A DNA stretch of 64,000 bases from Saccharopolyspora elongata. GTDB lineage: Bacteria > Actinomycetota > Actinomycetes > Mycobacteriales > Pseudonocardiaceae. Shown piece after piece: positions 1-8,798 of the stretch. The notes beneath the pieces are model-generated. The model saw nothing but the letters and a program-made list of their open reading frames with translations. It did not search any database and was not told where the DNA came from. Position 1 is the first letter of the stretch, and each line of letters opens with the position of its first letter. The position numbers were made by a program, and so were the translations under genes. The DNA lies in assembly GCF_004348985.1 (NCBI RefSeq), contig NZ_SMKW01000050.1, positions 1-64,000 on the forward strand. The letters are read 5' to 3'.

Positions 1-123
1 CGACTACAAGGAGATGCAGGAAATTGCGTAGCCATTTGGGCCTGCTTGAGCCGGGTGCGGTGAAAGTCGCACGCCCGGTTCTGAGGGGGGACTCTGCGCC
101 GAGAGGTCAGGGTCCTACCCGAC
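1..123 (+). mobile_element. 3' end of a group II intron (domains V and VI)
   Basis: Bases 48-81 fold as a canonical 34-nt group II intron domain V. A 9-bp lower stem begins GAGCC and carries the AGC catalytic triad, an AC bulge follows, then a 5-bp upper stem closed by a GAAA tetraloop. Bases 85-120 form domain VI, a stem pairing GACUCUG with CAGGGUC with an unpaired A near 118 as the likely branch point. The intron probably ends at about 123 with the typical CCTACCCGAC tail. The first 30 bases could be the end of the intron-encoded reverse transcriptase, but too little is visible to tell. The intron body lies outside the window. Confidence 0.85.
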
Positions 124-419
124 ACACGCGGTTCGTCCTAGCGGAATGCGCGACCGCGGCCAAGGTGGCACGCGTCTTCCTGGACTCGTGCATCCAGCAG
201 CACCTTGCCGGGCAGCTCGATGCGAGTACGGCTGCGATGGCCAAGTGGTGGCTCACCGAGCAGCAGTGTCAGGTCGTCGACAAGTGCCTCCAGCTCTTCG
301 GCGGTTACGGCTACATGCGGGAGTACCCGATCGCGCGCATGTTCGCCGACGCACGCATCCAGAAGATCTACGGCGGCACCAACGAAATCATGAAGGAGAT
401 CATCGCGCGCACCCTGTGA
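124..419 (+). pseudogene. Acyl-CoA dehydrogenase, 3' exon downstream of a group II intron
   Basis: The open frame after the intron encodes about 98 residues of the C-terminal helical domain of an acyl-CoA dehydrogenase. Diagnostic strings are AMAKWWLTEQQC, CLQLFGGYGYMREYPIAR and IYGGTNEIMKEIIAR, which contact the FAD and the dimer partner. These flavoenzymes introduce the alpha-beta double bond in acyl-CoA substrates. The N-terminal part, with the catalytic Glu and most of the FAD site, must lie upstream of the intron, outside the window. The frame also reads back through the intron to base 24, so that apparent start is meaningless. The product is functional only if the intron splices. The next gene follows 15 bp downstream and is probably cotranscribed. 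The family call is firm; whether the gene is active is unknown. Confidence 0.85.
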
Positions 420-434
420 GCGCGAGGGAGCACC

Positions 435-1550
435 ATGAACGATTCGTCACCGAACCAGACCTCGGGCCCGCTGGCAGGGCTTCGGGTCGTGGAACTGGCC
501 GGGATCGGTCCCGGGCCGCACGCGTGCATGCTGATGGCCGACCTCGGGGCCGACGTCATCCGGGTCGAACGGCACAGCTCAGCCGAACTCATCCCCGGGA
601 CCGCAGGCGCGCCGGACGCGACCCTTCGTGGACGTCGCATCGTCCGGGCCGACCTCAAAAACCCTGATGACATCGCAAGAGTCCGGGAGTTGATCGCCCG
701 AGCGGACGTGCTCGTCGAAGGCTTTCGGCCTGGGGTCACCGAGCGCCTCGGTCTGGGGCCGGATGCCTGCCTGGAACAGAATCCGAGCCTCGTGTACGCC
801 CGGATGACCGGCTGGGGGCAAGACGGTCCGCTCGCCCATGCGGCTGGGCACGACATCAACTACATCGCGCTGACCGGTGTGCTGGACAACTTCGGTCGTG
901 CCGGTGATCGACCGGTGCCACCCCTCAACCTGGTGGGCGACTTCGGGGGCGGCTCGATGTTCCTGGTAGTGGGCATCCTCGCGGCGTTGTGGGAGCGGGA
1001 CCGCTCCGGTCAGGGCCAGGTCGTCGACGGTGCGATCGTCGATGGCACCAGCGTGCTCGCCCAGATGATGTGGTCGCTGCGTGGCACCGGGAACTGGAGC
1101 CCCGGCCGGGGTGTGAACTTCGTCGACGGATCGACGCCGTTCTACGACACCTACACCTGTGCCGACGGCAAGCACGTCGCCGTCGGTGCGCTGGAGCCCC
1201 AGTTCTTCGCCGCGATGCTGCAAGGAATCGGGCTGGACCGAGCTGAGCTGCCGGCACAGTGGGACCGGTCGCGGTGGCCCGAGCTGCGTGCAGCTCTGGA
1301 AGCCGCGTTCAAGTCCCGCACCCGCGATGAGTGGGCCGAGGTCTTCACCGGCACCGACGCGTGCGTGACACCCGTGCTCACCTACGACGAGGCCCTCCTC
1401 GACTCGCACCTGTCGGCCCGCAAGGCATTCGACACCGTGGCAGGCATCGACCAGCCGCGACCGGCACCGCGATTCTCCCGAACCGACCCGACCACCCCGC
1501 ACCCCGCAGACGAGGTCGATCTGGTCGACGCCAGCCAGCTCTGGTCCTGA
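435..1550 (+). CDS. CaiB/BaiF family CoA-transferase or alpha-methylacyl-CoA racemase
   Basis: This 371-residue protein matches the alpha-methylacyl-CoA racemase branch of the type III CoA-transferase family in length and sequence. It has the N-terminal GLRVVELAGIGPGP segment, GADVIRVER, and FRPGVTERLGLGP. A GHD motif (His139, Asp140) and a VGDFGGG motif (Asp169) correspond to the His/Asp acid-base pair of the mycobacterial racemase MCR. Such racemases convert (2R)- to (2S)-methylacyl-CoA so that branched side chains can enter beta-oxidation. The start follows a GAGGGAG ribosome-binding site. The gene sits between an acyl-CoA dehydrogenase and two short-chain dehydrogenases, which fits degradation of a branched or sterol-like side chain. 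A CoA-transferase activity on another acid cannot be excluded. Confidence 0.88.
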   Translation: MNDSSPNQTSGPLAGLRVVELAGIGPGPHACMLMADLGADVIRVERHSSAELIPGTAGAPDATLRGRRIVRADLKNPDDIARVRELIARADVLVEGFRPGVTERLGLGPDACLEQNPSLVYARMTGWGQDGPLAHAAGHDINYIALTGVLDNFGRAGDRPVPPLNLVGDFGGGSMFLVVGILAALWERDRSGQGQVVDGAIVDGTSVLAQMMWSLRGTGNWSPGRGVNFVDGSTPFYDTYTCADGKHVAVGALEPQFFAAMLQGIGLDRAELPAQWDRSRWPELRAALEAAFKSRTRDEWAEVFTGTDACVTPVLTYDEALLDSHLSARKAFDTVAGIDQPRPAPRFSRTDPTTPHPADEVDLVDASQLWS

Positions 1551-1636
1551 CCCTCGACAGCCCGGTCTTCGTGGGTTGGGCGGCGCTCACCCCTGCCCAC
1601 ACAGACCCAGACGTACATAACCGAAGGGAAATAACC

Positions 1637-2503
1637 ATGGGAACGCTTGAAGGCCGCGTAGCGGTGATCACCGGTGCCGGCCGTGGCATCGGTCGGGAGC
1701 ACGCGCTGCTGGTCGCACGTGAGGGCGCCAAGGTCGTGGTCAACGACCTCGGTGTCGCAAACGACGGTGCCGGCTTCGATACCTCACCGGCCGAGCAGGT
1801 AGTCGCAGAGATCCGGGCGGCCGGAGGCACCGCGGTGGCCAACGCCGACAACGTCGCCACCTGGGACGGCGCAAAACGCATCGTCGAGCAGGCCGTCACC
1901 GAGTTCGGCGACCTCAACGTCGTGGTCAACAACGCAGGCATCCTGCGTGACGCCTTCATCGCCAGCATGACCGAACAGCAGTGGGACGACGTCATCGCCG
2001 TCCACCTCAAGGGCCACGCCGGCCTGCTCCACCACGCGGCTGCCTACTGGAAGGCACGCTCCAAGGGCGGGCACCCCGTCAACGCCAGCGTCATCAACAC
2101 CGCCTCCGCATCCGGCTCCACGCAAGTTCTGCCGGGCCAGACCAACTACGCCGCTGCCAAGGCCGGAATCCTGGCCATGACCCAGGTCGCTGCCGCCGAG
2201 CTGGAGCGCTACGGCGTCCGCGTCAACGCCATCACCCCCGGCGCCCGCACCCGCCTCACACTGGCCACCCCCGGCATCCAAGACCTCATGGCCAAGCCCG
2301 AAACCGGCCTCGACGTCTGGGACCCCGCCAACATCTCCCCCATGGTCGCCTACCTCGCCCAAGCCGACTGCGACATCAATGGCCGCGTCTTCGCCGTCCA
2401 GGGTGGACAGATCGACGAACTGACGGGCTGGAATGCAATCCGGTCCATCAAGTCCGACAAGGCGTGGACCATCAAGGACATCAGCGCCGCTAACTGGAAC
2501 TGA
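1637..2503 (+). CDS. Short-chain dehydrogenase, MFE-2-like 3-hydroxyacyl-CoA dehydrogenase
   Basis: This 288-residue short-chain dehydrogenase has the TGAGRGIG cofactor loop (12-19), NNAG (98-101) and the YxxxK pair Tyr171/Lys175. The insertion after the second strand (DLGVANDGAGFDTSPAE) is typical of the dehydrogenase unit of peroxisomal multifunctional enzyme type 2 and its actinobacterial relatives, which oxidise 3-hydroxyacyl-CoA. The ATG at 1637 was chosen because the fold begins there and an AAGGGA ribosome-binding site precedes it; the frame runs open further upstream without meaning. It follows the racemase-like gene by 86 bp, and a strong hairpin terminator follows the stop codon. 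The role as the third step of a beta-oxidation set is inferred from its neighbours. Confidence 0.88.
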   Translation: MGTLEGRVAVITGAGRGIGREHALLVAREGAKVVVNDLGVANDGAGFDTSPAEQVVAEIRAAGGTAVANADNVATWDGAKRIVEQAVTEFGDLNVVVNNAGILRDAFIASMTEQQWDDVIAVHLKGHAGLLHHAAAYWKARSKGGHPVNASVINTASASGSTQVLPGQTNYAAAKAGILAMTQVAAAELERYGVRVNAITPGARTRLTLATPGIQDLMAKPETGLDVWDPANISPMVAYLAQADCDINGRVFAVQGGQIDELTGWNAIRSIKSDKAWTIKDISAANWN

Positions 2504-2511
2504 CCCAACCG

Positions 2512-2548
2512 ACCCAGCCGTCCACGAGGGGGCGGACGGCTGGGTTTC
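2512..2548 (+). terminator. Rho-independent-type terminator after the first operon
   Basis: A perfect 12-bp stem (ACCCAGCCGTCC, 2512-2523, pairing with 2534-2545) with a 10-nt loop lies 9 bp after the stop of the short-chain dehydrogenase and is followed by TTC. The run of T is short, as is usual in high-GC actinomycetes. Confidence 0.8.
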
Positions 2549-2601
2549 ACGCATGCCGGGCGAGTACCTGCAGGACAATAGAAGTAGGGAGTAACGCGGC
2601 C

Positions 2602-3420
2602 ATGGTCAGGCTCGAAGGCAAGACCGCGATTATCACCGGAGCCGGTCGCGGCATCGGACGCGCCATCGCTCACAAGCTCGCCGCCGAGGGTGCGAGCGTG
2701 GTCGTCAACGACTTGGACGCCACTCCCGCAAACGAGGTGGTCGACGAGATCACCTTGTCCGGTGGGAAAGCAGTGGCGTGTCCCGGAAGTGTGAGCGCAG
2801 CAGAGTTCGCCGAGCAGCTGATCGGGGCCGCAACGCAAAACTTCGGCGGTATCGACATCATCGTGAACAACGCCGGATACGGCTGGGGCAATCCCATCCA
2901 GAGGATGACCGACGAACAGTGGGACGCGATGATCGACGTCCACCTCAAGGCCCCGTTCCGCATCCTTCGCGCAGCGCAGCCCGTAATCAGCCGGGCGGTG
3001 AAGGCAGAAAACGACGCCGGGCAAGTAGTCCACCGCAAGGTGGTGAACGTGTCATCGATCCTGGGTGTCTACGGCGGTCCCGTCCAAGCCAATTACTCCG
3101 CGGCAAAGGCCGGGATCATCGGCCTGACGAAAACCCTGGCCAAGGAGTGGGGCCGTTACCGCGTCAATGTGAACGGCGTCGCGTTCGGGTTCATCGAAAC
3201 GCGCCTGACCGCAACCACGACGACGACCGTGGAACTCGATGGCAGGAAGCTCAACATCGGTATCGACCAAGACCACTCGAACTCACTGATCGGCAAGATC
3301 CCCCTCGGTCGCGCCGGCACCACGGACGAGGCTGCGGGAGCCGTCGCGATACTCACATACCCGGAGTCCGACTACATCAACGGCCAGATCCTCGTCGTCA
3401 GCGGCGGGCTGGAGGGCTGA
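2602..3420 (+). CDS. Short-chain dehydrogenase/reductase, FabG-like
   Basis: This 272-residue classical short-chain dehydrogenase has TGAGRGIG (12-19), NNAG (89-92), catalytic Ser151/Ser152 in VNVSSILG, and Tyr165/Lys169 in YSAAK. The C-terminal GQILVVSGGLEG is typical of FabG-like 3-oxoacyl reductases. An insertion of about 20 residues rich in Thr (around 200-225) lies in the substrate-binding loop. The start follows a GTAGGGAG ribosome-binding site. Because a strong terminator separates it from the upstream gene, it probably has its own promoter, although none is obvious. It may serve the same acyl-CoA pathway; substrate and direction are unknown. Confidence 0.88.
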   Translation: MVRLEGKTAIITGAGRGIGRAIAHKLAAEGASVVVNDLDATPANEVVDEITLSGGKAVACPGSVSAAEFAEQLIGAATQNFGGIDIIVNNAGYGWGNPIQRMTDEQWDAMIDVHLKAPFRILRAAQPVISRAVKAENDAGQVVHRKVVNVSSILGVYGGPVQANYSAAKAGIIGLTKTLAKEWGRYRVNVNGVAFGFIETRLTATTTTTVELDGRKLNIGIDQDHSNSLIGKIPLGRAGTTDEAAGAVAILTYPESDYINGQILVVSGGLEG

Positions 3421-3826
3421 TCCCTCCCGCTCGCGCTTCGAACGACGCGGGCCACCGTTCGAGCATGCTGCGGCTCAGCGCGGAGTTCACGGCGCAAGGC
3501 GGCGGAAGAAATCGCGCGGTGATGCCGCTCCCAGTGTTCACTGCCCAGGCGGCAGCACCGTTGAAGATCCAGGTCGAAGTGCAGCTGGCGATAAAGCGCG
3601 CTGTTACTGCCGACAAGCTGATCTAGTCCGGTGGGGAGAGCGCGAGACAGCCAGCTTCGATCCATTCGAAGGTTATGACTTCATGGGTTAACTGAGTGTC
3701 CGAACCAAAACCTACCCATCATTGCTGGAGCAGGGCCTGGATGTAATGCGTACCTGACGGGCGTAGTCACAACGGGTCGTTCTTCGCCTCTACGGCCTCC
3801 TGCCGCAGCAACCGGATCGACAGGAA
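3421..3826. other. Gene-free, probably decayed sequence
   Basis: About 400 bp with no frame that carries a recognisable domain or a convincing start on either strand. It ends where homology to an acyl-CoA dehydrogenase begins abruptly. Confidence 0.5.
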
Positions 3827-3970
3827 AAGTGCCTCCAGCTCCACGGCGGCTACGGCTACATGCGCGAGTACCCCATCGCCCGGCTCTACGCGGACACCCG
3901 CGTCTCGCGGATCTACGGCGGCACCAACGAAGTGCAGAAGACCGCGATCGCAAAATCACTCGCCCTGTAA
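3827..3970 (+). pseudogene. Acyl-CoA dehydrogenase C-terminal fragment
   Basis: Forty-seven codons and a stop encode the last segment of a second acyl-CoA dehydrogenase (KCLQLHGGYGYMREYP, then IYGGTNEVQKTAIAKS). No start codon or upstream homology exists in this frame, so this is a truncated remnant. It resembles the gene at the window start but differs in many residues, so it derives from a paralogue rather than from a recent copy. Confidence 0.85.
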
Positions 3971-4052
3971 CACCCCCGGACCGACCGAGCGGCGCCCTCG
4001 CTGCCCGAGGCGACTCGCGCAGCGAGGTGCCCAGCTCGGACGAGATCGAGGA

Positions 4053-4892
4053 TCAGCTTCGCCGCTGGCGGATCAAGACTTCCTGCACGACCGAGGCGAC
4101 CAACTGGCCATCCTGAGCGAAGAACTGACCACGCGTCAACCCTCGGGAAGACGCATAGCTGGGGCTGTCCATCGTGAACAACAACCAGGTGTCGGCGCGG
4201 AACGGCCGGTGGAACCACACCGCGTGGTCCAGCGAAGCCATCCGGGGCGCAACAGGAGAGCTCGCATAGGGCAGGTATGCGGTCGACGCCAGCCGGAGAT
4301 CCGAGGTGTACGTCAAAGCGCAGGCATGCACCAACGGCACATCGGGGAGCTCTCCGACCACGCGTACCCACATCTTCTGCTGCGGCCCCAGCCCGGTATC
4401 GAACTCCGGGCTCAGGTCGGTGACCCGCCGGGTTTCCAACGCTCCCTGGAAGATCTCGTGCTCCGCCGCCTCTTCGACACTCCACCCGGCAGCCAATTGG
4501 TCCGGCTGGGGCACCGCAGGCATGTCAACCTGGTGCTCCTCGCTGTCCTCCGGCCTCTGGAACGAAGCAGAAAGACTGAATATCGTTTCACCATCCTGGA
4601 CAGCGACCACGCGGCGAGTGGTGAACGAGGCGCCTTCACGGGTTCGGTCCACCTGGTAGACGATCGGACGGTCAGTTCTCCCTGCACGGATGAAATATCC
4701 GTGCAGGGAGTGCACCGCACGTTCAGCCGGCACCGTCGACCCCGCAGCGATCAGCGACTGCGCGGCCACATGCCCGCCGAACGCCGTCAACGGGGCACCC
4801 GGATGGCAGGTGCCGCGGTACAGGTTCTCCTCCACCCGCTCGAGCGCGATCAACTCGGTGAACGGTGCGGCACCAACACGATCAGGAGTCAT
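4053..4892 (-). CDS. tesB: Acyl-CoA thioesterase II
   Basis: This 279-residue protein has the double hot-dog organisation of TesB thioesterases, which hydrolyse medium- and long-chain acyl-CoA to free acid and CoA. The N-terminal hot-dog contains GGHVAAQSL and SLHGYFIRAG. The C-terminal one contains the catalytic set in usual order: Asp198 in TYTSDLRLA, Ser220 in ASLDHAVWFHRPF (Thr in the E. coli enzyme) and Gln270 in ASVVQEVLI. Length matches the family. It is transcribed toward the acyl-CoA catabolism genes and may act as a CoA-recycling valve for them. No clear terminator or operator was seen. Confidence 0.93.
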   Translation of the reverse strand: MTPDRVGAAPFTELIALERVEENLYRGTCHPGAPLTAFGGHVAAQSLIAAGSTVPAERAVHSLHGYFIRAGRTDRPIVYQVDRTREGASFTTRRVVAVQDGETIFSLSASFQRPEDSEEHQVDMPAVPQPDQLAAGWSVEEAAEHEIFQGALETRRVTDLSPEFDTGLGPQQKMWVRVVGELPDVPLVHACALTYTSDLRLASTAYLPYASSPVAPRMASLDHAVWFHRPFRADTWLLFTMDSPSYASSRGLTRGQFFAQDGQLVASVVQEVLIRQRRS

Positions 4893-5204
4893 GCTGAAAA
4901 CTTACCCCGCGTTCACATAATCTCCCACGCCCCAGCAGACTTCATCACACTTCCCAAAGCATCGGCCTCACAGAGGAATTATCCCGAAGCTACATCGCCT
5001 TCATCTTCCGCGGCGGCGCAACACGAGCCGACCACGTTCAGCACGTGGCCCACCGCAAGGCGATCAGATGCCGACGATCCGTTATCCCAGCCACGGCGTG
5101 CAACACGACCGCGCATTCCCCCAGCCCCGCCTATCTACCGCCGCAAAGGTGCCGTGATCTCATTTTCACTAGCGCCACAGAAGCCCCGATTCGATTCTTA
5201 AACA
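4893..5204. other. Gene-free stretch upstream of tesB
   Basis: About 310 bp of comparatively AT-richer sequence with no supported gene. It should contain the tesB promoter, but no convincing -35/-10 pair was found. Confidence 0.4.
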
Positions 5205-5990
5205 TACATGCGTCCGGGCTGTCTCCGCTGGTCGGAACCGGTCACGGCGAGGCGCCGACAGTGGTGTTCTTCATGGATCACTGCGGCGGTGCGGGTGGCG
5301 GCGCGCAGTCCTCGTTCGACGGGCTGGACCTGTACGGCATGACGATCAGCCCCGGTATCGGGCTGCCGAGCATCGAGGTCAACGAGAGTACGCAGCCGGC
5401 CCTGTACCTGGGGCGCACGCTGAACGCGAACTCCGGTGGGCCAGGCGTCCACAGCGGCGGTCTGTCGATGGAGAGCGCGCGGGCGGTTTACGGCAGCGAC
5501 AGGCAGCGGCTTCCGCCGCGTCTGCCGGAACCTGGAGCACTATCGACCACACGAACCTCGACGAAGTGCTGGCCGAGGGGCACAATCCGCTCGCGACGCT
5601 GCTGCATGGCAACGAACCGTTCAGACCGTCGCACCAAGGAGGTGTCTCGCTGTCGCGCGGCGACGTGTTGCGGATGCGCAGCGGTGGTGGGGCGGCCTCG
5701 GCGATCCGTTGTTGCGGCAGGTCGACGCTGTCGCCGAAGACCTGCTCGACTGCTACATCACACCGAAGCGGTGTACGGCGTTGTCCTCGACGACCACGGC
5801 GACGTCGACGAGGCGGCCACCGCACGTGAGCGGGCGCTGATCAGGAAGCACCGGATCGGGCGAGAACCAACGCGTGCGCAGGACGAACCCGAAACGGTCG
5901 GAGTTTCGCTGACTGTCGCGAACGGTGCACAAGGCCGGGTCTGGTGTTGTGCCTACTGCGCGGAGTCGCTGTGCTCGGTCGACGACAGCT
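5205..5990 (+). pseudogene. Hydantoinase B/oxoprolinase-like gene, frameshifted, with acetone-carboxylase-gamma-like tail
   Basis: Consecutive segments of one protein appear in different frames. They include FFMDHCGGAGGGAQ, GIGLPSIEVNEST and ANSGGPGVHSGGLS in one frame, AEGHNPLATLLHGN and LSRGDVLRMRSGGG in a second, GGLGDPLLRQVDAVAEDLL in a third, then YGVVLDDHGDVDEA in the first again. These match the C-terminal half of the HyuB/acetophenone-carboxylase-like family. Frameshifts fall near 5515, 5690 and 5765. The following segment, with VWCCAYCAESLCSVDDSW, resembles the small zinc-ribbon gamma-type subunit that often follows such genes. The N-terminal half is missing. This is a dead remnant. 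Confidence 0.8.
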
Positions 5991-6009
5991 GGCGCGTGAA
6001 GGAATCCCG

Positions 6010-6145
6010 GCTACGCCGCAAAGCCAGCGCCAGAGCCATCCCCTGCACGTTCCTCGGCAAACACCTCCGCTTCTCCGACGATGACCTCATCGAGATCATC
6101 CGCCGCGGGCGTGCTCCCTCAGCAGATCCAGCCCGCTCAGCCTGA
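6010..6145 (+). pseudogene. Excisionase-like helix-turn-helix fragment
   Basis: The open frame continues from the hydantoinase remnant into AIPCTFLGKHLRFSDDDLIE, which resembles the wing and second half of MerR/Xis-like DNA-binding proteins of actinomycete integrative elements (typically R-x-G-R-x-x-R-F-x-x-x-D-L). The first half of the domain is missing, so it is a fragment joined to unrelated sequence. It lies about 180 bp before an integrase N-terminus, the usual xis-int order. Confidence 0.55.
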
Positions 6146-6328
6146 TCGAGCAGGTCGCACTACCGCGACGTTCGCAGCCCGGCAGCGAAAGTCCTCAACG
6201 GACACACGACAACTCCCGTGCCCGCGACTGAACACATACCGCTTGCTCTCTGCGCACATCAGAGCGTCCATTGACCACCCCCGGCCAACCGGCCGATAAC
6301 GAACACGTCCGTAACGGAGCTGCGTCCC

Positions 6329-6484
6329 ATGGCATGGAGTGAAGAACACGGCACCGGATTCCGCGTCCGGTACTACCTCAACGGTGAGCTCTGCACCGAA
6401 ACCGGCTTCGCCACCAAGACAGAAGCCAACAACCGCGTCTCCGACATCGAATACGCGATGCGCAAGGACTGCGGGTGCCGATAA
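6329..6484 (+). pseudogene. Tyrosine integrase N-terminal fragment
   Basis: A 51-codon frame from ATG at 6329 encodes MAWSEEHGTGFRVRYYLNGE and then GFATKTEANNRVSDIEYAMR. This pattern is typical of the arm-binding N-terminus of actinomycete tyrosine integrases. It ends at TAA after about 50 residues instead of 350-450, and no core-binding or catalytic domain follows. With the excisionase-like fragment upstream it marks one end of a former integrative element. Confidence 0.65.
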
Positions 6485-6587
6485 GTCATCCAGCCTGGTC
6501 ACAACCTTGATCACTGTCCCTGGTCGTACACACCGCTCGTCCCGGTGTCTTCACGTTGACTGCGGGCGGACGGCATCATGATCTGTC

Positions 6588-7677
6588 GTGCTGCTGCGAC
6601 TGGCCTACCTCGCCGCGACCAACACCCTCACCCTCCTGCGCCTACTGCCGATGCGCGACCGCGAGAAAGACATCGAGATCCTCGCCCTGCGGCACCAGCT
6701 GCTGGTCCTGCAACGCCAAGTCGGCAAGGCCGCGTTCAACGGCGCTGACCGCGTCATACTCGCCAGCCTGCTCCACCATCTCCCGAGAGAGAAGGTGCGC
6801 CACCTCCTACTGCTGGTACGCCCGGACACGATCTTGCGCTGGCATCGCGACCTGCTCAAACAGCGCCATGCCGCGACCTGCGTGCCGAAGCGACGCGGGC
6901 GCCCGCCCACCATCCGTTCGATCCGCGCGCTGGTCCTTCGCCTCGCCCGCGAAAACAGCTCGTGGGGGTATCGCCGGATCCACGGTGAACTCGCGACACT
7001 GGGCATCAGGGTTGCCGCCTCCACCGTCTGGGAAATCCTCCGGGAACACGGCATCCCGCCCGCCCCTGAACGGGACGGAATTACCTGGGCCGGCTTCCTG
7101 CGCAGCCAAGCCCAAGCGCTGCTCGCCTGTGACCTGTTCGAGACGCGCACCTTGACCGGAGCTCGCCTGTACGTCTTCGCGGTCATCGAGCACGCCAGCC
7201 GGCGCATCCGAATCCTGGGCACCACCGCACACCCCACCGCGGAATGGATCGTGCAGCTCGGACGCAACCTTGTCATGGACCTGGAGGACGCAGGCAGCAG
7301 GGCAAGATTCCTGATCCGCGACCGCGACTCGAAGTTCACGGCCGCCTTCGACGCGGTGCTGACCGACGCCGGACTCAAGGTCATCACCACCGGCATCCAG
7401 ATGCCCAGGATGAACTCCATGATGGAGCGGTGGATACAGACCTGCCGACCCGAGCTGCTGGATCGCACCTTGATCTGGAACCAGACCCACCTGCTCCACG
7501 CTCTACGAAAGTTCGAGCAGTTCTACAACTCCCACCGGCCCCACCAGGGCATCGCGAACCCACCCGCTGAATCCACTGCCCACGCCGATCATCGATCTGG
7601 ACCAGATAGCCCGCCTCAAAATACGCAGGCACGAGCGCCTCGGCGGCATCCTTCACGAGTACGAACGCGTCGCGTGA
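6588..7677 (+). mobile_element. Insertion sequence transposase, rve/DDE type, frameshifted near its 3' end
   Basis: A GTG-started frame encodes a transposase with an N-terminal helical region (ILALRHQLLVLQRQVG), a helix-turn-helix followed by SWGYRRIHGELATLG, and a retroviral-integrase-like core. Probable catalytic residues are Asp182 (ACDLFE), Asp245 or Asp247 (IRDRDSKF) and Glu280 (MMERW), with YNSHRPHQGI downstream. Similar proteins normally end in RLGGLIHEY-type sequence. That ending is present here (RLGGILHEYERVA, stop 7675-7677) but in another frame, so a one-base frameshift lies near 7560-7580. The uncorrected frame runs on to 7712 as nonsense. Terminal inverted repeats could not be assigned. 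The element abuts a spermidine-synthase-like pseudogene on its right. Confidence 0.8.
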
Positions 7678-7704
7678 CCTGCGCGGACCGTTTTTCGGCA
7701 ACCG

Positions 7705-8216
7705 CAGTGTAGAAATCGGCGTGACCGGAGTCCAGCAAGCGCGGTGAATGGTCGATGTCGACCAGAATCGCGTGGAACCGCCGACCGGGCGCCGCCGGGT
7801 CGAACCCGGAATCCACAGCGGCCATGGCGAAGAAATCACCTTGCACGAACCGGTTCCGCGGGTCACCGGTCAACGACTCGGCCAGTGGCAGCAGACCGCG
7901 CTGATGCCACTCGATGACCGCACCAAGCCCTTCCACGACGGCCAACGACCGCACCCGCGAATCATCCAGCACGGCACGCGCCGTGCAGCCGAGCCCGAGC
8001 CCACCGACCACAACGTCGAAACCGCTGCCAGGCAACTCGGCCAGGCCCAGCCGCGAGCTCCTCCTCCGCGACGGTGAACAGGCTCGACATCAGGTACTCG
8101 TCGTCGAGCTTGACCTCGTAGACATCCACGTCGAGCAGCGGATCCCGCCGACGGCGCAGGCTGATCGCACCGATCGGCGTCTCCCGCCAATCGATCTCCT
8201 CGAACCGAACACCCAT
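7705..8216 (-). pseudogene. Spermidine synthase-like methyltransferase-fold protein, broken
   Basis: Reading leftward from ATG at 8216, the N-terminus (FEEIDWRETPIGAISLRRR, then DVDVYEVKLDDEYLMSS) belongs to the spermine/spermidine-synthase-like family of actinobacteria. After EEEL the frame shifts near 8053 into GSGFDVVVGGLGLGCTARA, the SAM/dcSAM-binding loop, followed by VVEGLGAVIEWHQRGLLP and HAILVDIDHSPRLL. Homology stops at HADFYT near 7710, where the insertion sequence lies. The expected C-terminal third is gone. One frameshift plus truncation makes it a pseudogene. Confidence 0.75.
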
Positions 8217-8798
8217 CTCGCCCCTCGGTCCCCAGATGCACCCGCAGCAGCGCCGGGCCGCCGTTCAGCCGGCTCGCTCCGGTGGAACCGACGGCAGTCG
8301 CGTGACCACGGCCGCCGGCACGACCACTGCCGGGAGCACACACATCACACCAAGCCGACGCACAGCCCTGACCCGGTTGCTCCAGAAGTTCGACCCCGAC
8401 GAAGCCGCCACGGCTGCCAACACACTGACAAAGCTGGCCACGCTCGCCGCCCCTTTGGATCAGGTCTGCGAGTTTGCTGACGCCGTCGGCCCACGCCGGC
8501 GTCTTCAACGCACCCGAACCGAAAACTCGCGGCGTGGAGAATCCTGGTCGTCATGGACGGAACCCTCATCCAACGCTCCGTACGCACTGCCCAGTTCCCA
8601 GGCCAAAGCGTCGAAGGCATCCTCACTTCCGCGATGGAAAACGAACTAGGAGTCTCACTTACCTAGCGCCACGTCTATGCGCCTCGGTCCGATCAGGACC
8701 ACAAATGAGCGAAGCCCACCACTACCAGCAACTTCGCAAACACCTTTCCCGCCTCCAACTTGACATGTCCGCCCTTCTACTCGCGGAAACGAACCAAC
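8217..8798. other. No supported gene
   Basis: About 580 bp between the pseudogene and the acetyltransferase. Several open frames exist, but none has a convincing start or a recognisable domain. Around 8545-8570 the plus strand reads LVVMDGTLIQRS, faintly like IS5-type transposases, which is too little for a call. Confidence 0.4.

Noticed and set aside
24..123. N-terminus of the first open frame as protein
   Set aside because: This stretch is the folded RNA end of a group II intron, not coding sequence.
3421..3665. Short minus-strand frames after the second short-chain dehydrogenase
   Set aside because: No start signal, no recognisable domain, composition as expected for non-coding shadow.
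8474..8660. Possible IS5-type transposase fragment (LVVMDGTLIQRS)
   Set aside because: Only a dozen residues match; flanking sequence does not support the family.
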